Shown: piece after piece, positions 16,801-28,990 of the stretch
Layout of the letters: every line of letters begins with the position of its first letter
Numbering within the stretch: position 1 is the first letter of the stretch
Assembly (NCBI RefSeq): GCF_014805685.1
Contig: NC_060886.1
Coordinates: 22,167,108-22,231,107 of the forward strand
Reading direction: 5' to 3'
DNA length: 64,000 nucleotides
Source of the DNA: Silurus meridionalis
Taxonomy: Eukaryota; Chordata; Actinopteri; Siluriformes; Siluridae
Notes under the pieces: model-generated
The model's database searches: none
What the model was told of the DNA's origin: nothing
What the model saw: only the letters and a program-made list of their open reading frames with translations
Program-made: the position numbers and the translations under genes

Positions 16801-19460
16801 TTTTTTTTTTTTAAACAACAATTAATACAGCATGTTAAGTGTATTAAATTTTTTATATATATTTTAATAAGTCACACTTGAATAATTAATAAAATATTAG
16901 GGAAAAGCAACAAAACCTAGTTAAGTGGAATAAAGTTTGGCATTTAAAACTATTTATTTGCATCTGTAATATTATTAATAACATGGATCTTTCTAACCAT
17001 ATTAAAGCCTTGCCCCTTTTTGGCACATTTACCTGTAGTGGAGGGCATGAGGGGAGTATGCACAGTGATGTAATCACACTGGGGCCAGAGCTCCTCCAGA
17101 GACATCTGCTCCACCCCCCAGCTCTTAGACACCTCTGGAGGAGTAATGGGGTCATAACCAATGGTCTGGAAAGAAAAAGAAAGTGACACATCAGTACACT
17201 GCCATTAGACAAGAACTAACATTTATAAATAAAGCTCCTAAAGAAACAGGACACAAAAATAGCTCATCATACCCTCATCGCAAAGGACTGCATTCGAGTG
17301 GCCACCTCTTTCCCAATTCTTCCAAGACCAATTATTCCAAGAGTTTTGCCATACAACTCTGCACCCATGAACTGCAAAATCAACAAGCCATTTAATTACT
17401 TTTTCTGAGGCATAATGTACCCAATGGTCAGCTCTAATTATGGACGACTCAATGAACAGAGAACACAAAAGTGTCTGTAATTACACCACAGGCCATGCTG
17501 GCTCAAACGGAGCTTAAACAATTCACAGCATAGTACTCAAGCCAGCACCTTTTTACGATCCCAGTTTCCTGCCTTCATGGACATAACAGCTTGTGGAATA
17601 TTTCTACAAAAGAAGAAAAAAAAAGATTACCAGGTGTACACAGAAAATACAGCATACACCAAAACATTTTAAAAATGCATCCTGTTAATTTTATTGCATG
17701 TTGCAACATGTTGTTCTTACCTTGATAAACTCATTACAAGGGCACAGGTCAGTTCAGCAGCACTGATTGTGTTGCCACTTGGAGTGCTGTAAAACGAACG
17801 ACAAACCAGACCATTTTCAAGATGCCCCACAATGATGCAAAAGCTCACACTGGAATGCACTGACAACTGTACAATAATCGCTCTGGTTTAAAAACATGCA
17901 AATTAGATATAATCAATTTTATAACACAGCACTGTTTTAATCTTGAATCTGATAAGTAATGATTTTTTTTTCTATAACAGCAGCTATGACACTTGGGCTG
18001 GTTGTAATTTAATAGAATAAACAGATTATCTGAAATGTATTCATTCTAATACGCACTCAATTTTTACACCGAACATTCCTTACATAAACAGTAGATTTTC
18101 AAATATGTTATTTAACTGGGAACATGTTGGGAAGCTTTGTTTAATGATTTAACCACTATAGAAGGAGTTGCTGCCGTGTTGCATCATGGATCTTTCACCA
18201 TTTTAAATGTAATCATTCATAGTCAAATAACTTTTTAAATGTCATGAATGTCAATGATAAAAAAATGACAGGTCAGAAATAAAACCAGTGTTGGAAAAGG
18301 GTCAGATATGTGCTGGGAAATCAAAATAACGTGCAGTTCCTGGAGAATTGTTCTTAAGATAAATGAGTAGTTTAACTACTCGGGACAAACAATAGACTGG
18401 GAACAATTGTAACACAACATAACAGTGGTTAATCCAGGTAACACGTTTTAACGTTTTGTGTGTGCGTGTGTGTGCACCCATGTAAACATTTCAACTGGTT
18501 AATTTGTCGAAATGTGATCATTGTATCTTCTGAACAATATGCAAACATGTGAAATACCTCAAAACAGGGCATGTTATTTTGGAGGCATGTTTCAGAACAG
18601 TACAAGTGAATGCATGAGCAATAACAAAAAAATAAAAAAATCCCACTCAATTCCCAGCTAATGCTTTCATTACTTCATGACAATTATGCCTTTCTTGGTG
18701 GCCGCCTCCACGTCCACGTTGTCCACGCCCGTTCCAGCTCGTCCAATCAGCTTCAGGCTGCCGGCGTTTTCGATGACGTCAGCGCTGACTTTGGTCGCTG
18801 AGCGAACAACCAGAGCATCAAAATCCTACAGATGATAAAAAGGAAGCAGAAAGTTCAACGTGACATATGGAGCACGGCCAAGGGTCAGTGGTGTAGGATG
18901 ATGCAGTCCTCTGAGCTGTTTATACACAAGTCTGAACGACCTGTATATATACACACACGTTCAGTTTGTGATTCAGTATAAAATGTAGTACGTTTAAAAA
19001 GGTAATAAAATATAAAAATACATGCATTATTAAAGTAAATCCCTGCGGATGGAAATAGGGTTTTGGATACAGCCTGGATCTCCATTCATCAGAGATCAGA
19101 GCTAATCAGTATGCAGGTCGTTCTGTAAGGGTTTCTGATGTTACATCAGACTCTGTGGAGAAGTGCAGGAGGAGGAGGCAATGGCGGGGCTCAGGGTTTC
19201 AGACACGGATAAACAGGATTGTGGAGGGGGGAAAAAAATAATTAAAAAGAGATCTAATCTAATACTTAATTTTCTTATACACACACACAAAAAAACAGCA
19301 TTTATAAATATTGTTCAGTTACCTTAATCTGGGCTTTCAGCTCATCTTTGTTCATATTGGACTTTTCGGTGACTTCAATTCCATTGTCTTGGAGAATCTT
19401 CTTGCAGCATGGATCCACACTTTCGCTTATTAAAACGCGCTTGATTGCCATGTTCCTCAT
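13835..19460 (-). CDS. phgdh: D-3-phosphoglycerate dehydrogenase
   Basis: Twelve coding exons on the minus strand: 19460-19323, 18825-18674, 17786-17721, 17603-17549, 17371-17273, 17165-17033, 16755-16607, 16097-15945, 15571-15433, 15191-15064, 14331-14112 and 13989-13835. The frame is continuous, giving 528 aa (human 533). The enzyme oxidises 3-phosphoglycerate to 3-phosphohydroxypyruvate with NAD+, the committed cytosolic step of serine synthesis. The nucleotide-binding motif [10 protein letters not shown] is in exon 5. The catalytic Arg-Glu-His set of the 2-hydroxyacid dehydrogenase family is intact: VNCARGG in exon 7, EEPP at the exon 7/8 junction, SCPHLGAS in exon 8. The C-terminal regulatory half (about 315-528) is more divergent, as usual. 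Two ATGs are possible, 19460 (MRNMAIKRV) and 19451 (MAIKRV); I used the first. Nothing upstream in frame begins with ATG. Confidence 0.95.
16334..16360. repeat. (TAA)n microsatellite in phgdh intron
   Basis: About nine AAT units lie in the intron between phgdh exons 7 and 8. It is non-coding. Confidence 0.9.
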
Positions 19461-20149
19461 CCTGCAGGATGCAGCTTGCGGGAGTTGTGCAGCTGAGTGG
19501 GCACGTGTGCGTTTGCTGAACCGAGTTTGCGTCAGGATCACCGGAGAGCAAAAGGAGGAGCTTATCTGAAAGCAAAGCCACGCCCTCTAACTCAGGACAC
19601 CACCAGCCAAACCAGAAATACTAATTAGAAAAAATAAAAATCATGCCATGAAAGTTTCTTGGCTGGTAATCTGTGTACACGTTGTACCATGTGATGATAA
19701 GACAGCCTAGGTGAAATCTAATATAAAAGGAGCACATGTGGATTAATTTGCATCATGAAAAATATGGAAAATATACAATTACTGGGCATGTGTTCACTTA
19801 TTCATGCAATTATCTATAAAAATCTATGGGAGCATGTGTGTAAAATCATACAGCTGTTATTCAACAGCTTCCGGTAGTGTTTAAAGGTGTAGTGTCAATC
19901 AATCAGTGTGTCTTGATTGTGCCAGATGGACCAGTTTAAGTATTTCTAAATCTGCTGATCTCCAGGGATTGTCGAATAGGGCAATAATCATAAAACATCC
20001 ATTAAGTGTAGTGAACAGAAATGCCTTTTTGATATGTGAAGTCAGCTGAGATTTGGTAGACTCTTTCGAGTTGACAGTAATTCAGATACACATTCTATAC
20101 CGTTGTTGTGGGCAGAAAAGCAAGTCCGAATTTGCAATACATCAAACCT

Positions 20150-20715
20150 TGGGGCGGTTTGGCTTCAGGCCAAACAACGTTAGCTTCCATTTCTGACTGA
20201 GCAGAAATCTGTTCTGTGGTGCACTGCCTCACCAATATTGGATCAAACATATCCTGGTCGGATGGATTTCAGTTTTTGCTGAGGCACACAAATGGTAGAG
20301 TCAGAAATTGAAAGTACCCAACAGTCGTTGTTTGTATACACAGTTTGTTTGAGTTTTGTTGTTGATTTTGTACATCCCTTCATGGCCACAGTTTTCTCAT
20401 CTTCTACTTCCAGCAGGATAATGCACCATGTCACAAAACAAACTTGTCACAAAACAAACTGGTCTCAACTTGTCTCAAATAGGTATCAGAAAGAGGACAG
20501 CATGCCTTTATGTTCAGTGTTCTTTAAAGGCCTTTGCTCTTTCCAAATCGAATAGAATCCAATAGAACACATTTGGAACAGCAGAATGAAAGTGCAACAA
20601 AAAAATCTGCCAGCACTGCTTAAAGAAATCAAGCCAACATGGACCAGAATCTGAAAAAAATATTTCAATAATCTTGTGGAATCCATAAAGAATTAAGGTG
20701 GTTTTGGGAAAGCGA
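20150..20715 (+). mobile_element. Tc1/mariner transposase relic
   Basis: The plus strand preserves the shape of a Tc1-superfamily catalytic region: 'TTCTACTTCCAGCAGGATAA' encodes FYFQQDNAPCH-like text. It is followed by a degraded WANISKE-type segment and CGTAGAATTAAGGCAG-like sequence around 20640-20700. Stops and frameshifts abound and no clear termini are seen. Confidence 0.55.
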
Positions 20716-21030
20716 ATGAAGGCTCAACTTAGTATAATTATAATGTTTTTAATAAAGCGCTCAGTTAATGTATGCATATGTGTACAATTGAGTTCAACAG
20801 GCTTTCATTCCTGTACCATCAAGAAAAAAGTGATTTTAACAAATGTTAAGATATTAATAATTAATATGGTTAGTCAAATTATCAGGTCAGCAAGTTCATT
20901 ATTGCTTTCTCAACCATATCATATGCTTACATTAGACAGTGGGGATGAAATAACACACAACTCACTCAGTGCTGATAAGACTTAACAGTAAGATTTAGAA
21001 AGGCATACAGAAAGGTGAAGGGAAACAGTG

Positions 21031-21032
<2 letters not shown>

Positions 21033-21094
<62 letters not shown>
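21033..21094. repeat. (GT)n microsatellite
   Basis: About 31 uninterrupted GT units. Any CA/His-Thr ORF across it is spurious. Confidence 0.97.
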
Positions 21095-21095
<1 letters not shown>

Positions 21096-21845
21096 ACATT
21101 GAAATGTATTCAAAATCATCTTCAAACCCTTTGTATAACAGTTTTTGGAATTTCAGTTCTAATAATTTAGATCCCTTAGAATCCGGAGGCGATAACAATT
21201 GCCATAACAAAACTTGGACATTTACCTGTTGCTGTTTTCGAAAGCTTTTGTTTTGTTTAAGATGTGCTATGTGTTATTAAAAAAAAACTAGATCTGCAAC
21301 ATTCATCCTTTTGTACAAAGCCCTCAATCAAATGCTAATAAATAACTTCATTATGTGAAAAGTAGGCTTGTGAAATGCAGAAAGAGCATTTATTTCTTAT
21401 TTAAGGTTAATAAATGTACTCATTTGCCTTTTTATGTTTTTCTCATATCAATTTTTCTTTTTGAACACTCCTCTTTTAGTTACTCCATTAATGACTGTAG
21501 ACAATATAAAGATAATTTATCTTTAGTAACTGCTTTTTCATAGTCAGGGTCACAGTGGGTCTGGAAAACACTAGGCATGAGGAAGGAATATAATTTGGAC
21601 AATATACCAGACATCTACACACATATTTAAGCAATTATAATATTCCATGGCATAATTTACTGTAGGTTAGAGGAAATGGACGAGAACATGCAAACTGCTG
21701 CACAGACAATAAACAGTGCTCAGTAGTGAACCGCGGACCTCAAACTTTGAAGTGGCAATACAATTGACTGCACCACTGTGCTGTTTCATTTTTAAGTTCA
21801 TTCATTCATCTCCAGGTAATTTGGGCAAACATTATTCTGGGAGCC

Positions 21846-22990
21846 TCACATAATCAAAATAAAGGCATTCATTGTTATGTATATATTTCTGCGGCACAAA
21901 CCATTTAGAATTATGGCCAAAAAGTTCAACCTTTGTCTTCTCTTTATTTTCCACAATCTTTTGGCATAATTTAGATGGGCATGTATATTCCTCTTTGTAA
22001 GAAACAGCTTCTGTTTTGCCACCCTACCCAGACTTTTGCAGATTACAGAAGTAATCACATGCAAGAAGTTCCTTCATTGTTGCTTTTGGCCACTTAGTAG
22101 CCTCCCTGATAAGTTTTCTCCTTGTCCTCTCAATAACTTAGGAGGGTCGTCCTGATCTTTGCAATGTTTCTGAGGTGCCACATTTTCTCCACTCATTAAT
22201 GATGGTTGTGACAGTGTTCCATTGTACGTTCAGTTTCACAGCCCTCTCCTGATTGGTACCTTTCAACAATTAAGGCTGCGCTTCTGATCAGAATGTTATC
22301 GGATTAACATGTCCTAGTCCAGAAGTAGTCGAGGACGCGCAGTGATTGGACCTTAATAAAATGTAAACACAATCCAGCCATCGTGTCTGCATTCAGAGGT
22401 TGACGCAATATAATCAAGTACATTACAAATATAGTGCTAAGTTTGCCTGTGCACTTAAAAGTTGCAGAATTCCACTCATTCTCTGTAAAGAAAGTGCGTT
22501 TTTTCCACCCTAGCTGAGCTGGCAGTGTTCTCGAAACCATATGTTTGCGGGATTTGTAAAATGTCCCTCGATTGAAAATGGTTTTTAAAACAAAAAACAC
22601 CACTTCAGGTTGACCCTGCACCTGGGCCATCTTCTGCGGCCATTAATATTGCGCAAGAAAATTGGATCTGATGTTGCCAAGTGTAAACGCGCAACATTCC
22701 GATTAGAATGCGTTTACATTTGTATTGTCAATGAGTTTGAGGACTACATCTGAATACAGATCGCATGTTAATGCCAAGATCAAACGCAGCCTCAGTAAAA
22801 TGCAACGTCAAACATTCAGGGAAATATTCATCAACAGCTAACTTTTAAATGGTTTTAATTAAGATTACTCTAATTGATGGGAGGTGTATGCCATTTACCT
22901 CCAGGCCTAATTCTGAATTTGACAGGTTAACTCTGAGGACAGTTAGGGCCCTATAATCAAAGGGTGTGTAGACTTATTCAATGCAGGGTT
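21846..22990. repeat. Interspersed DNA repeat with an internal insertion
   Basis: Sequence on both sides of 22271-22795 ('CTCCTGATTGGTACC...' before, 'ACATTCAGGGAAATATTC...' after) looks like one widespread fish repeat split by another. I could not assign a superfamily. Boundaries are approximate. Confidence 0.4.
22271..22795. mobile_element. DNA element with AGGCTGCG termini
   Basis: The left end AAGGCTGCGCTTCTGATC and the inverted right end GATCAAACGCAGCCTC bound about 525 bp. Subterminal 'GGATTAACATG' and 'CATGTTAATGCC' are also inverted. The 108-codon minus-strand ORF inside matches no family I recognise. The superfamily is unknown and a target duplication is not clear. Confidence 0.5.
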
Positions 22991-23160
22991 TTTTTTATGT
23001 AAAATGTGTCCAATTATGAAATATTTTCTTTAATCTCTGGAATTTCATAAGATGGAAGATCACATTAAAGATTCAACAAGTCTGGCATTTATGTTGTTAT
23101 TTCTGTTTTTAATTAAAACAACAGATTTATGAAAAAAAAATAAGGGTGTTTATATCCACC

Positions 23161-23167
23161 GTATATC

Positions 23168-23241
<74 letters not shown>

Positions 23242-23259
23242 ATATACGATATATATATA

Positions 23260-23339
<80 letters not shown>
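23161..23339. repeat. Long (TA)n tract
   Basis: About 170 bp of TA, broken by TTTGTATATACGAT and one more ACGAT. It lies 350 bp upstream of the cfap210 start. Confidence 0.95.
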
Positions 23340-23341
<2 letters not shown>

Positions 23342-23497
23342 TACAGATCAATGTTTGCACTGATCTGATATTAGATTTGGATATTAGATTAGATATTGTA
23401 TGTCCTCATAACACTCGGTCTGTCCCGCTCGTGCTTGTTTTTGCACTGCGTGTCGGCGCGCCCTTTCAGGTCACGTGCTTGCCCCTGAGCTCTTGTG

Positions 23498-23512
23498 GTT
23501 GCCATGGGAGAC
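23498..23512 (+). promoter_or_regulatory. RFX X-box-like site (GTTGCCATGGGAGAC)
   Basis: It matches the left half and centre of the RFX consensus GTHNYYATRRNAAC and deviates in the last bases. It lies about 190 bp upstream of the cfap210 ATG, in the expected range for ciliary genes. The second site 20 bp downstream is stronger. Confidence 0.4.
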
Positions 23513-23531
23513 ACAGTGGTTTGTTAACCTT

Positions 23532-23544
23532 GCTGCTAAGCAAC
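23532..23544 (+). promoter_or_regulatory. Candidate RFX X-box upstream of cfap210
   Basis: GCTGCTAAGCAAC differs at one base from the palindromic X-box GTTGCTAAGCAAC bound by RFX factors, the master regulators of ciliary genes. It lies 150 bp before the cfap210 start codon, and the product is an axonemal protein. Position and function agree, but binding is inferred. Confidence 0.6.
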
Positions 23545-23693
23545 TCCAAAGTTGAGTTGTAATTGTGGCGCAGCGTTGAAGCCAAGGCGCAGCGGAAGCA
23601 CAATTGAAAACAACTTTGCTTTTTTGTTCTCATGTAAAACACATCAAGTATTATCAACGTGTTTAATAATAAAAAATAAATAGCTGTGTAAAC

Positions 23694-26600
23694 ATGTCAG
23701 TAGATTCGGCGTCTGTTGTGCAGTACGGACGGAGAAAAGGGTCAATTACTAGAGGTAAGTGAACAGGCCACATGCTAGCGTGGCTTAATTTAGCCAACTT
23801 TGTTAACTTAGTTACTTGTTTTGTTGACTAATACCTATAACAATAACCTGGCCGATATATTTGTATTTGTATCTCCTCACAGTGATTACATTAGATATTC
23901 ATAATGAATGTAAAGATAGTGGATAGTAACCTACCCATTAGCAAGATAGGATAACCTACATAATGAACAGTGTAACAGTGTAATATTGACTACTCTAAAA
24001 TATATCCAGGTTTCATTTCTATAGTTCTGTCCTTTGGAAAGATATACTAAAATGGTTGCTGAAATGTTAGGGGTGTATTCACTTTTGTGAGATACTGTAT
24101 GTTCTTTCAAACATGCAGGGACAAACTTTGTCTTTTATAATAGAAATATGATATTATATTGAGGGCCGGATATAATGGATCCACAGGCTGGAAGTGGCCT
24201 GAAGCCCTTGAGTTTGACATGTCTGCACTATGACAGCCATACTATAGAGCAAGAAATAATATATCCTTATGTAGCAATATAACACTCTATAATTTACACT
24301 TGTACCTGCAACTCCCCAACAGTTAACTCAGCAGAATTGAACACTAAACCAACTCAAGCCGTAGACCTGCGTGAGGTGACTGTGTTGCCCATGTCAGAAT
24401 GGAGGCGAATCCAAGATAGTGTGAATCGTGTGAACAAACAGCAAGAGAGTCTCATCGCAGCTGCAAAAGAGCGCGAGGCCAAGCACCTGCGCTCCAAAGA
24501 ATTGGTCAAAAACTGGCCTAACACCATTGCTGTAAGTCAACAGATTTTACTTAGTTATGACTTTGATGATGTAGTGTGTGAATGGTCCTATGGCATTTTA
24601 TCAGGTTTCATAAATTGACAATTGTATACTTGTATACAAAAAGAGTATCTAAAATGTAATCCAGTAAAAAGCTGTCACATCTGTGTGCCTCCATGCATCT
24701 TCAGTGCCACCGACTGATGAAATGTGTTTCGATGAAAATATCTATGCATTTACAGCGACAGCAGCAAATGCGGTTGGAGGCGAAGAAAATTCGAGAGGAA
24801 GCTGAAGAGGAGGAGAAAAAGCGGATTGACATTGAGGAAGCAAAGTTTCAAGAGCAGAAAAGAAAGGAAGAAATAGAGAAGGCCAAAACCCTGCAATACT
24901 ACCAGACTGATAGAGTGAAGAGATTTCATGTTAGTATTAGAATAATCTATAGCTATAATAGCTGCATTTCTTGTCATCACCTATGTTGTATAATACATTG
25001 TGTTCTTTGCGATTTTCTCCACATATTGACTTTTTCATAATGTTGATGATGTCCAGATTATGGAATCAGGATTTTGTTTACTAACATTAATTTCTCCGTC
25101 AGAGTGCCCTGCTGATGACTGAAGTTCTGAAGGAGAGGGAGGCTCAGATTGAGCTGAAGAAAAAAATTAATAATGCTTCTAAAGATGTCGAAAAAGAGAT
25201 TCTGTCTATTATTGCACGCAAAGAAACACTGGCTTTACAACAGGAGTGGCTTAAAACCATGGAGAAGAAGCAGAAGTGTCTGGAAGTTGCTGAGAGTTTG
25301 AAACAACAGTACATTTTTGGATACACCAACATGTGCATGATTTGATAGCCATTAGCTATATTAATGTAACAAAGTATCTAACGTATACGTAGTCACCTTA
25401 CACATAGCCTGAGACCATTCATTTTCCATTAGCAGTGTTACAACAGACTCAGTTTAACAATTGAAATTAGTAAACATTCCTCTGTTTGAACTGTACAGAA
25501 CCCCTGTGTTTTATAACATTATCTCTGTTTATTAGGATTAAGGACCATGAACAATTGAGAGAGAAGCAGGCTATGGAACATAATAAAGCAGCAGAGGAAT
25601 TCTGGCAATTGCAAGAGCTCTATAATAAGGAACAAATCACACACAAGCAGAAGAAGCAAGAGGAGAAGGAAAAGAATATGAAGGCGTATAAGGTAAAAAG
25701 CAAGCAAAAAAAAAAAAAAACTAAAAAATATTCACGTTAGTTTTTGGCAGTCTTCTTTATTTAATCGTCATTTTTTTTGTTTTCTTCAATCAGGAGCATC
25801 TTGCCAACAAGAAAATCGCACAAGCAGCTGAGGCTGAGAAACAGAAGCTGGAAGAGGAGAGACTACAGCTTTTTGTGAAGGCAAAAGGCAAAATGATGAA
25901 ACTCAGAAAAGAAAAAGAGGCACAGATGTTAAGGTATAAAAAAATAAATAAATAAAAAAAAAAAGTTATGTCGCCGAACCCTAATATCTCGAGCACAAGG
26001 GGGGAAAATTTTGCCATTTAACGTCAGTTATCTTGATCGGCGCTGTGCAGCCGCAGAAGAACTCGCGAAAGTGGCGGAAAAATCCTTACAGCCTTACAGA
26101 TGCTACAGGTGTTGTATTGTATACTGGTGAATCTCTGCTGTTAGTTAGTGCACATATGCCTTTTGTTGTTAAATGTTATGCGATGAACGGGAGGCGAAAG
26201 GAGGAGCGTGGCGCGGAACGTGGGATGAGCAGCAAAAGCATAGAATGAACACCAGCAGGATCGGGGGGAATCCGCGATGCGCTTTGGGAAGAAAAGAGCA
26301 GACGTTGAGAGAGTGCCGGTGGGAAGGCATGTACCGGGATACGCATGCGCGATAACAACGACCGCCGTGAACCAACATATACCAACAATAACGGACAGTG
26401 AGAGTGTGGAAGTTTAAATAGGAGCTGGTGATGATGCTAAACGAGCACCATATGTGCACAATTGAAGCCGGGAGCTTCAGAGAAAGCGGCCGAGAAAGCA
26501 TCTGCCACGCTGAAGGGGGCGTGGCAGGTGGATTCCTGACAGTTAACAAACATGTACTGTATGTACATTTTTATAGCATGCCTTTATCAAACAAATCGCG

Positions 26601-28306
26601 GCAACGCTGTTGTGTAAAAAAACCTCCAAAAAACATGTGCATGCACATTCTCGTTTATTAACGAACATCATGTACATAAAGAAATTTCAATCACGTTAAT
26701 ATATTGCCACCAAATTGATTTTCGTTTATCTCGATCATCGGTTATCTCGATGCTTTTTGGCAACCCCCTAGGACATCGACATAACCGGGTTCCACTGTAT
26801 TTATATTTAGTATTGACCCTATAATATTGACCCTAGTATGCCACGGTATATTTCTTTAAGGTTTATAGAATGTGCACTATATTAGCAAACATATGTGGAC
26901 ACCTGTACATCACATTTATATAAATGTGTTGGACATCCCATTCCAAAAAAAGAGCATTAATATGTAGTCGGTTCTGCTGTTGCCACTACAATAGACTCCA
27001 CTCTTTAGGGAAGGCTTTTGTGAAGTGATTGTGAAGATTTGTCTGTTCAGCCCATCAGTGATACTGGATGAGCAAGCGTGGTATACTGTCAGCATTCCAA
27101 TTTATCTCAGTGGTGTTCAGTGACTTTGAGGTCAGGGTTCTGTGCAGGAATCTCAAATTGTTCCACTCTAAGTCTTAGCATTGTCTTATTAGAGCTCAGA
27201 TTGTAAACAGAAGCATTGCTAATGCTGGAACCTTTTTAGACCATTTCAGTTTCAGTGAAGGTGTTGTGTGGTCCCCACTTTTACAGGGGAAGCCCCTATA
27301 TGATATGTGTGTTGGTTAGGTGTCCACATACTTTTGTTCATTTGTGTGATGATTATTTATCATGGCAGAGAGGCTCAGAGACACAAGGAAGCGCTTGTCG
27401 AGAAATTGGAAGCATATATCCAAGAACACACCACCAATGAAGAGCTGATCTCCAAGGCAGCTGCAGAAGCTGAGGCCAAGCAGGATAAAAAACAGCTTGA
27501 AAAGAATGAAAAGAAGGCTGCCATGATGAAGAGTATTGCAGAACACAGAGAAGCTGTGGTAAACTCCTTTATTGGAAATATGTTAAATGTTAAATGTTTT
27601 TTTTTCATCATTTACATTCAAAATATTTTCTCCAACTCCAAACTTATTTAAGAGTTTTTTCTTTATTAATTTTTTTTTGGTCTCCAATTTTAGCAAAAAG
27701 AACTGGAGTACAAGAGGCGAGAGGAGAAACAGAAAGCTATGGAGATGCTTAATGCGAAGAAAGCATCCGATAACATTTTCCTTCAAAAGCAGCTTATCAA
27801 ATCACAAAAAATGAAGGAGGAAGCCAAAATGCTACAAGACACTCTTATCCATCAGATGGTAAATTAGCTAAATATTTCTTTTTTTTTTTTGTTTGTTTAA
27901 AGAATTTAACACAACATAACTAGACATCTGGTCACTTCCTTTATGCATCTAGGCTGAGAAACATGCACAAGAGCAGAGCCTAAAACACCAGGATCAGGAG
28001 TTTGTGGTGAGGAATGCGGAGCTTATTGCAGAGGAAGAGAATCAGTTTCAGAACTATGCCAAGCATGTGATTCAAAAAGCCAGCGAGGCTCAGAGAAACA
28101 TCTCCCCTCTGCTCAAAGTCACAAAGGAGGGCATTGGTGGAGGACGTGGTCCTGTGTTTAATGGTGTTAGACCAAGTTATCAAGTACTGGATCAATCTGG
28201 GGTTCAGCTGCCCAGTTATGCTTGCAGAAGTGCACAGCTCATAAAGGAGCTGCATGAAACTCCTGACATTCAGAAGGCTAAAAAACGACTAGGATTCACT
28301 TGGTGA
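23694..28306 (+). CDS. cfap210: CFAP210 (CCDC173), axonemal microtubule inner protein
   Basis: Nine coding exons: 23694-23754, 24323-24531, 24756-24929, 25103-25308, 25536-25692, 25794-25933, 27369-27558, 27694-27858 and 27953-28306. They join in frame to 551 aa, close to the human length of about 552. The protein is almost entirely charged coiled coil, rich in Glu, Lys, Gln and Arg (for example RQQQMRLEAKKIREEAEEEE in exon 3). A compact N-terminus precedes the conserved-looking LPMSEWRRIQDSV segment of exon 2, and the C-terminus ends KKRLGFTW. CFAP210 is known as a protein inside ciliary doublet microtubules. Identification rests on overall length, coiled-coil character, terminal motifs and the gene order with fastkd1, klhl41 and bbs5. 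Intron 6 (1.4 kb) is largely transposon-derived. X-box-like sites precede the start. No disruption is seen. Confidence 0.9.
24000..24097. mobile_element. Solo Tc1-like terminus in cfap210 intron 1
   Basis: The segment ending ACTTTTGTGAGATACTG matches the right end of the Tc1-like copy at 51941-53244, including the shared 'GTTTCATTTCTATA' and 'GGTGTA(T/C)TC' portions. Only about 100 bp remains. Confidence 0.65.
25965..26797. mobile_element. Pogo/Tigger-like non-autonomous element in cfap210 intron 6
   Basis: Read inwards on the minus strand, the right end is CAGTGGAACCCGGTTATGTCG and is flanked by TA. The left end starts within the same motif (GTTATGTCGCCG), so its outermost 12 bp are gone. 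'ATCTCGAT' motifs recur near both ends. The centre (about 26170-26530) is unusually GC- and CpG-rich for this intron and may be a separate insertion. Confidence 0.55.
26875..27347. mobile_element. Tc1-type MITE abutting cfap210 exon 7
   Basis: Degenerate inverted ends CATATGTGGACACC (left) and GGTGTCCACATACTTTTG (right) bound about 470 bp. Its right edge lies about 20 bp before the exon 7 acceptor (exon from 27369), so the branch point is probably inside the element. Confidence 0.6.
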
Positions 28307-28753
28307 GCAGTGTCGCTGATGTCAGAAATTAAAAGAATTGAAGCCTAATTCAGCATTTGAGTGTTCATTTAATGTACAGGTTTTTTTTTAACTTGTGTAT
28401 TTTGTTTTATAACAGGCCATGCATTTATTTCTTATTTATTTAAAGAAGCAGTTTCTGTCCTCTATTGCCTGTAAATTGAATCACAGTTATAATAATGAAT
28501 ACTTTCCCAAGCCTTTGCCCATAACCTTTATAATGTATTTTTACAGGAAAAAAGCAGATTTAACTCGGTTACAACTTAATACCAAAGGTGAAGTATTTAT
28601 TGAAGTTTTCATGCACGTTCTTATTCAGAGCAACTTCTTTCAAGTCTCCATCAATAAATGCATTCTAGTTAAAAAGCAATGTTTTTTTTAATAAAAAAGT
28701 GTTAATTTAAAAACCTTGAAAGTGGTAGGTCTTTAGGCATCTTTTGAAAACTG

Positions 28754-28990
28754 CTAGAGACAGGCATCAAGTTCAGGCATCACATGGAAGCATGTCTTTT
28801 TTGTACCCTGAGAGACGGTGGGACCATTCGAGCAAAGGAGCAGTGTGGGGTGAGATAAGTGCTGAGAGGTAGAGGGGTGCAGGTCTGTTATCACTTTGTA
28901 GGCAAGCATCTGTGTTTTATATCTGATGCTAGCAGCTACCGGAAGCCAGTGAGGGAGCATAGAAGTAGGGTGGTGTAGGAGAACCTAGGA
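28754..28990 (-). repeat. LINE (L2/Rex-like) reverse-transcriptase tail fragment
   Basis: The minus strand encodes LPHWLPVAASIRYKTQMLAY, the C-terminal region typical of fish L2-like LINE polymerases. It is 5'-truncated and lies about 450 bp after cfap210. Boundaries are approximate. Confidence 0.55.

Larger units (their letters stand above)
19461..23693. other. phgdh-cfap210 interval (shared upstream region)
   Basis: The two genes are divergent, so both promoters should lie here. phgdh-proximal sequence (19460-19600) is GC-richer than the rest. The interval holds a Tc1/mariner relic (20150-20715), (GT)n at 21033-21094, an interspersed repeat (about 21846-22990) with an insertion at 22271-22795, a 170-bp (TA)n tract (23161-23339), and a GC-richer cfap210 promoter with X-box-like sites near 23500. 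No conserved coding sequence was recognised. Confidence 0.5.

Noticed and set aside
19451..19541. In-frame N-terminal extension of PHGDH, basic and free of acidic residues, resembling a mitochondrial presequence
   Set aside because: The only upstream in-frame initiator is GTG; no ATG is present, and the shorter start matches the known family N-terminus.
22304..22630. 108-codon ORF on the minus strand
   Set aside because: It lies entirely inside a mobile element with inverted ends and matches no family I recognise.
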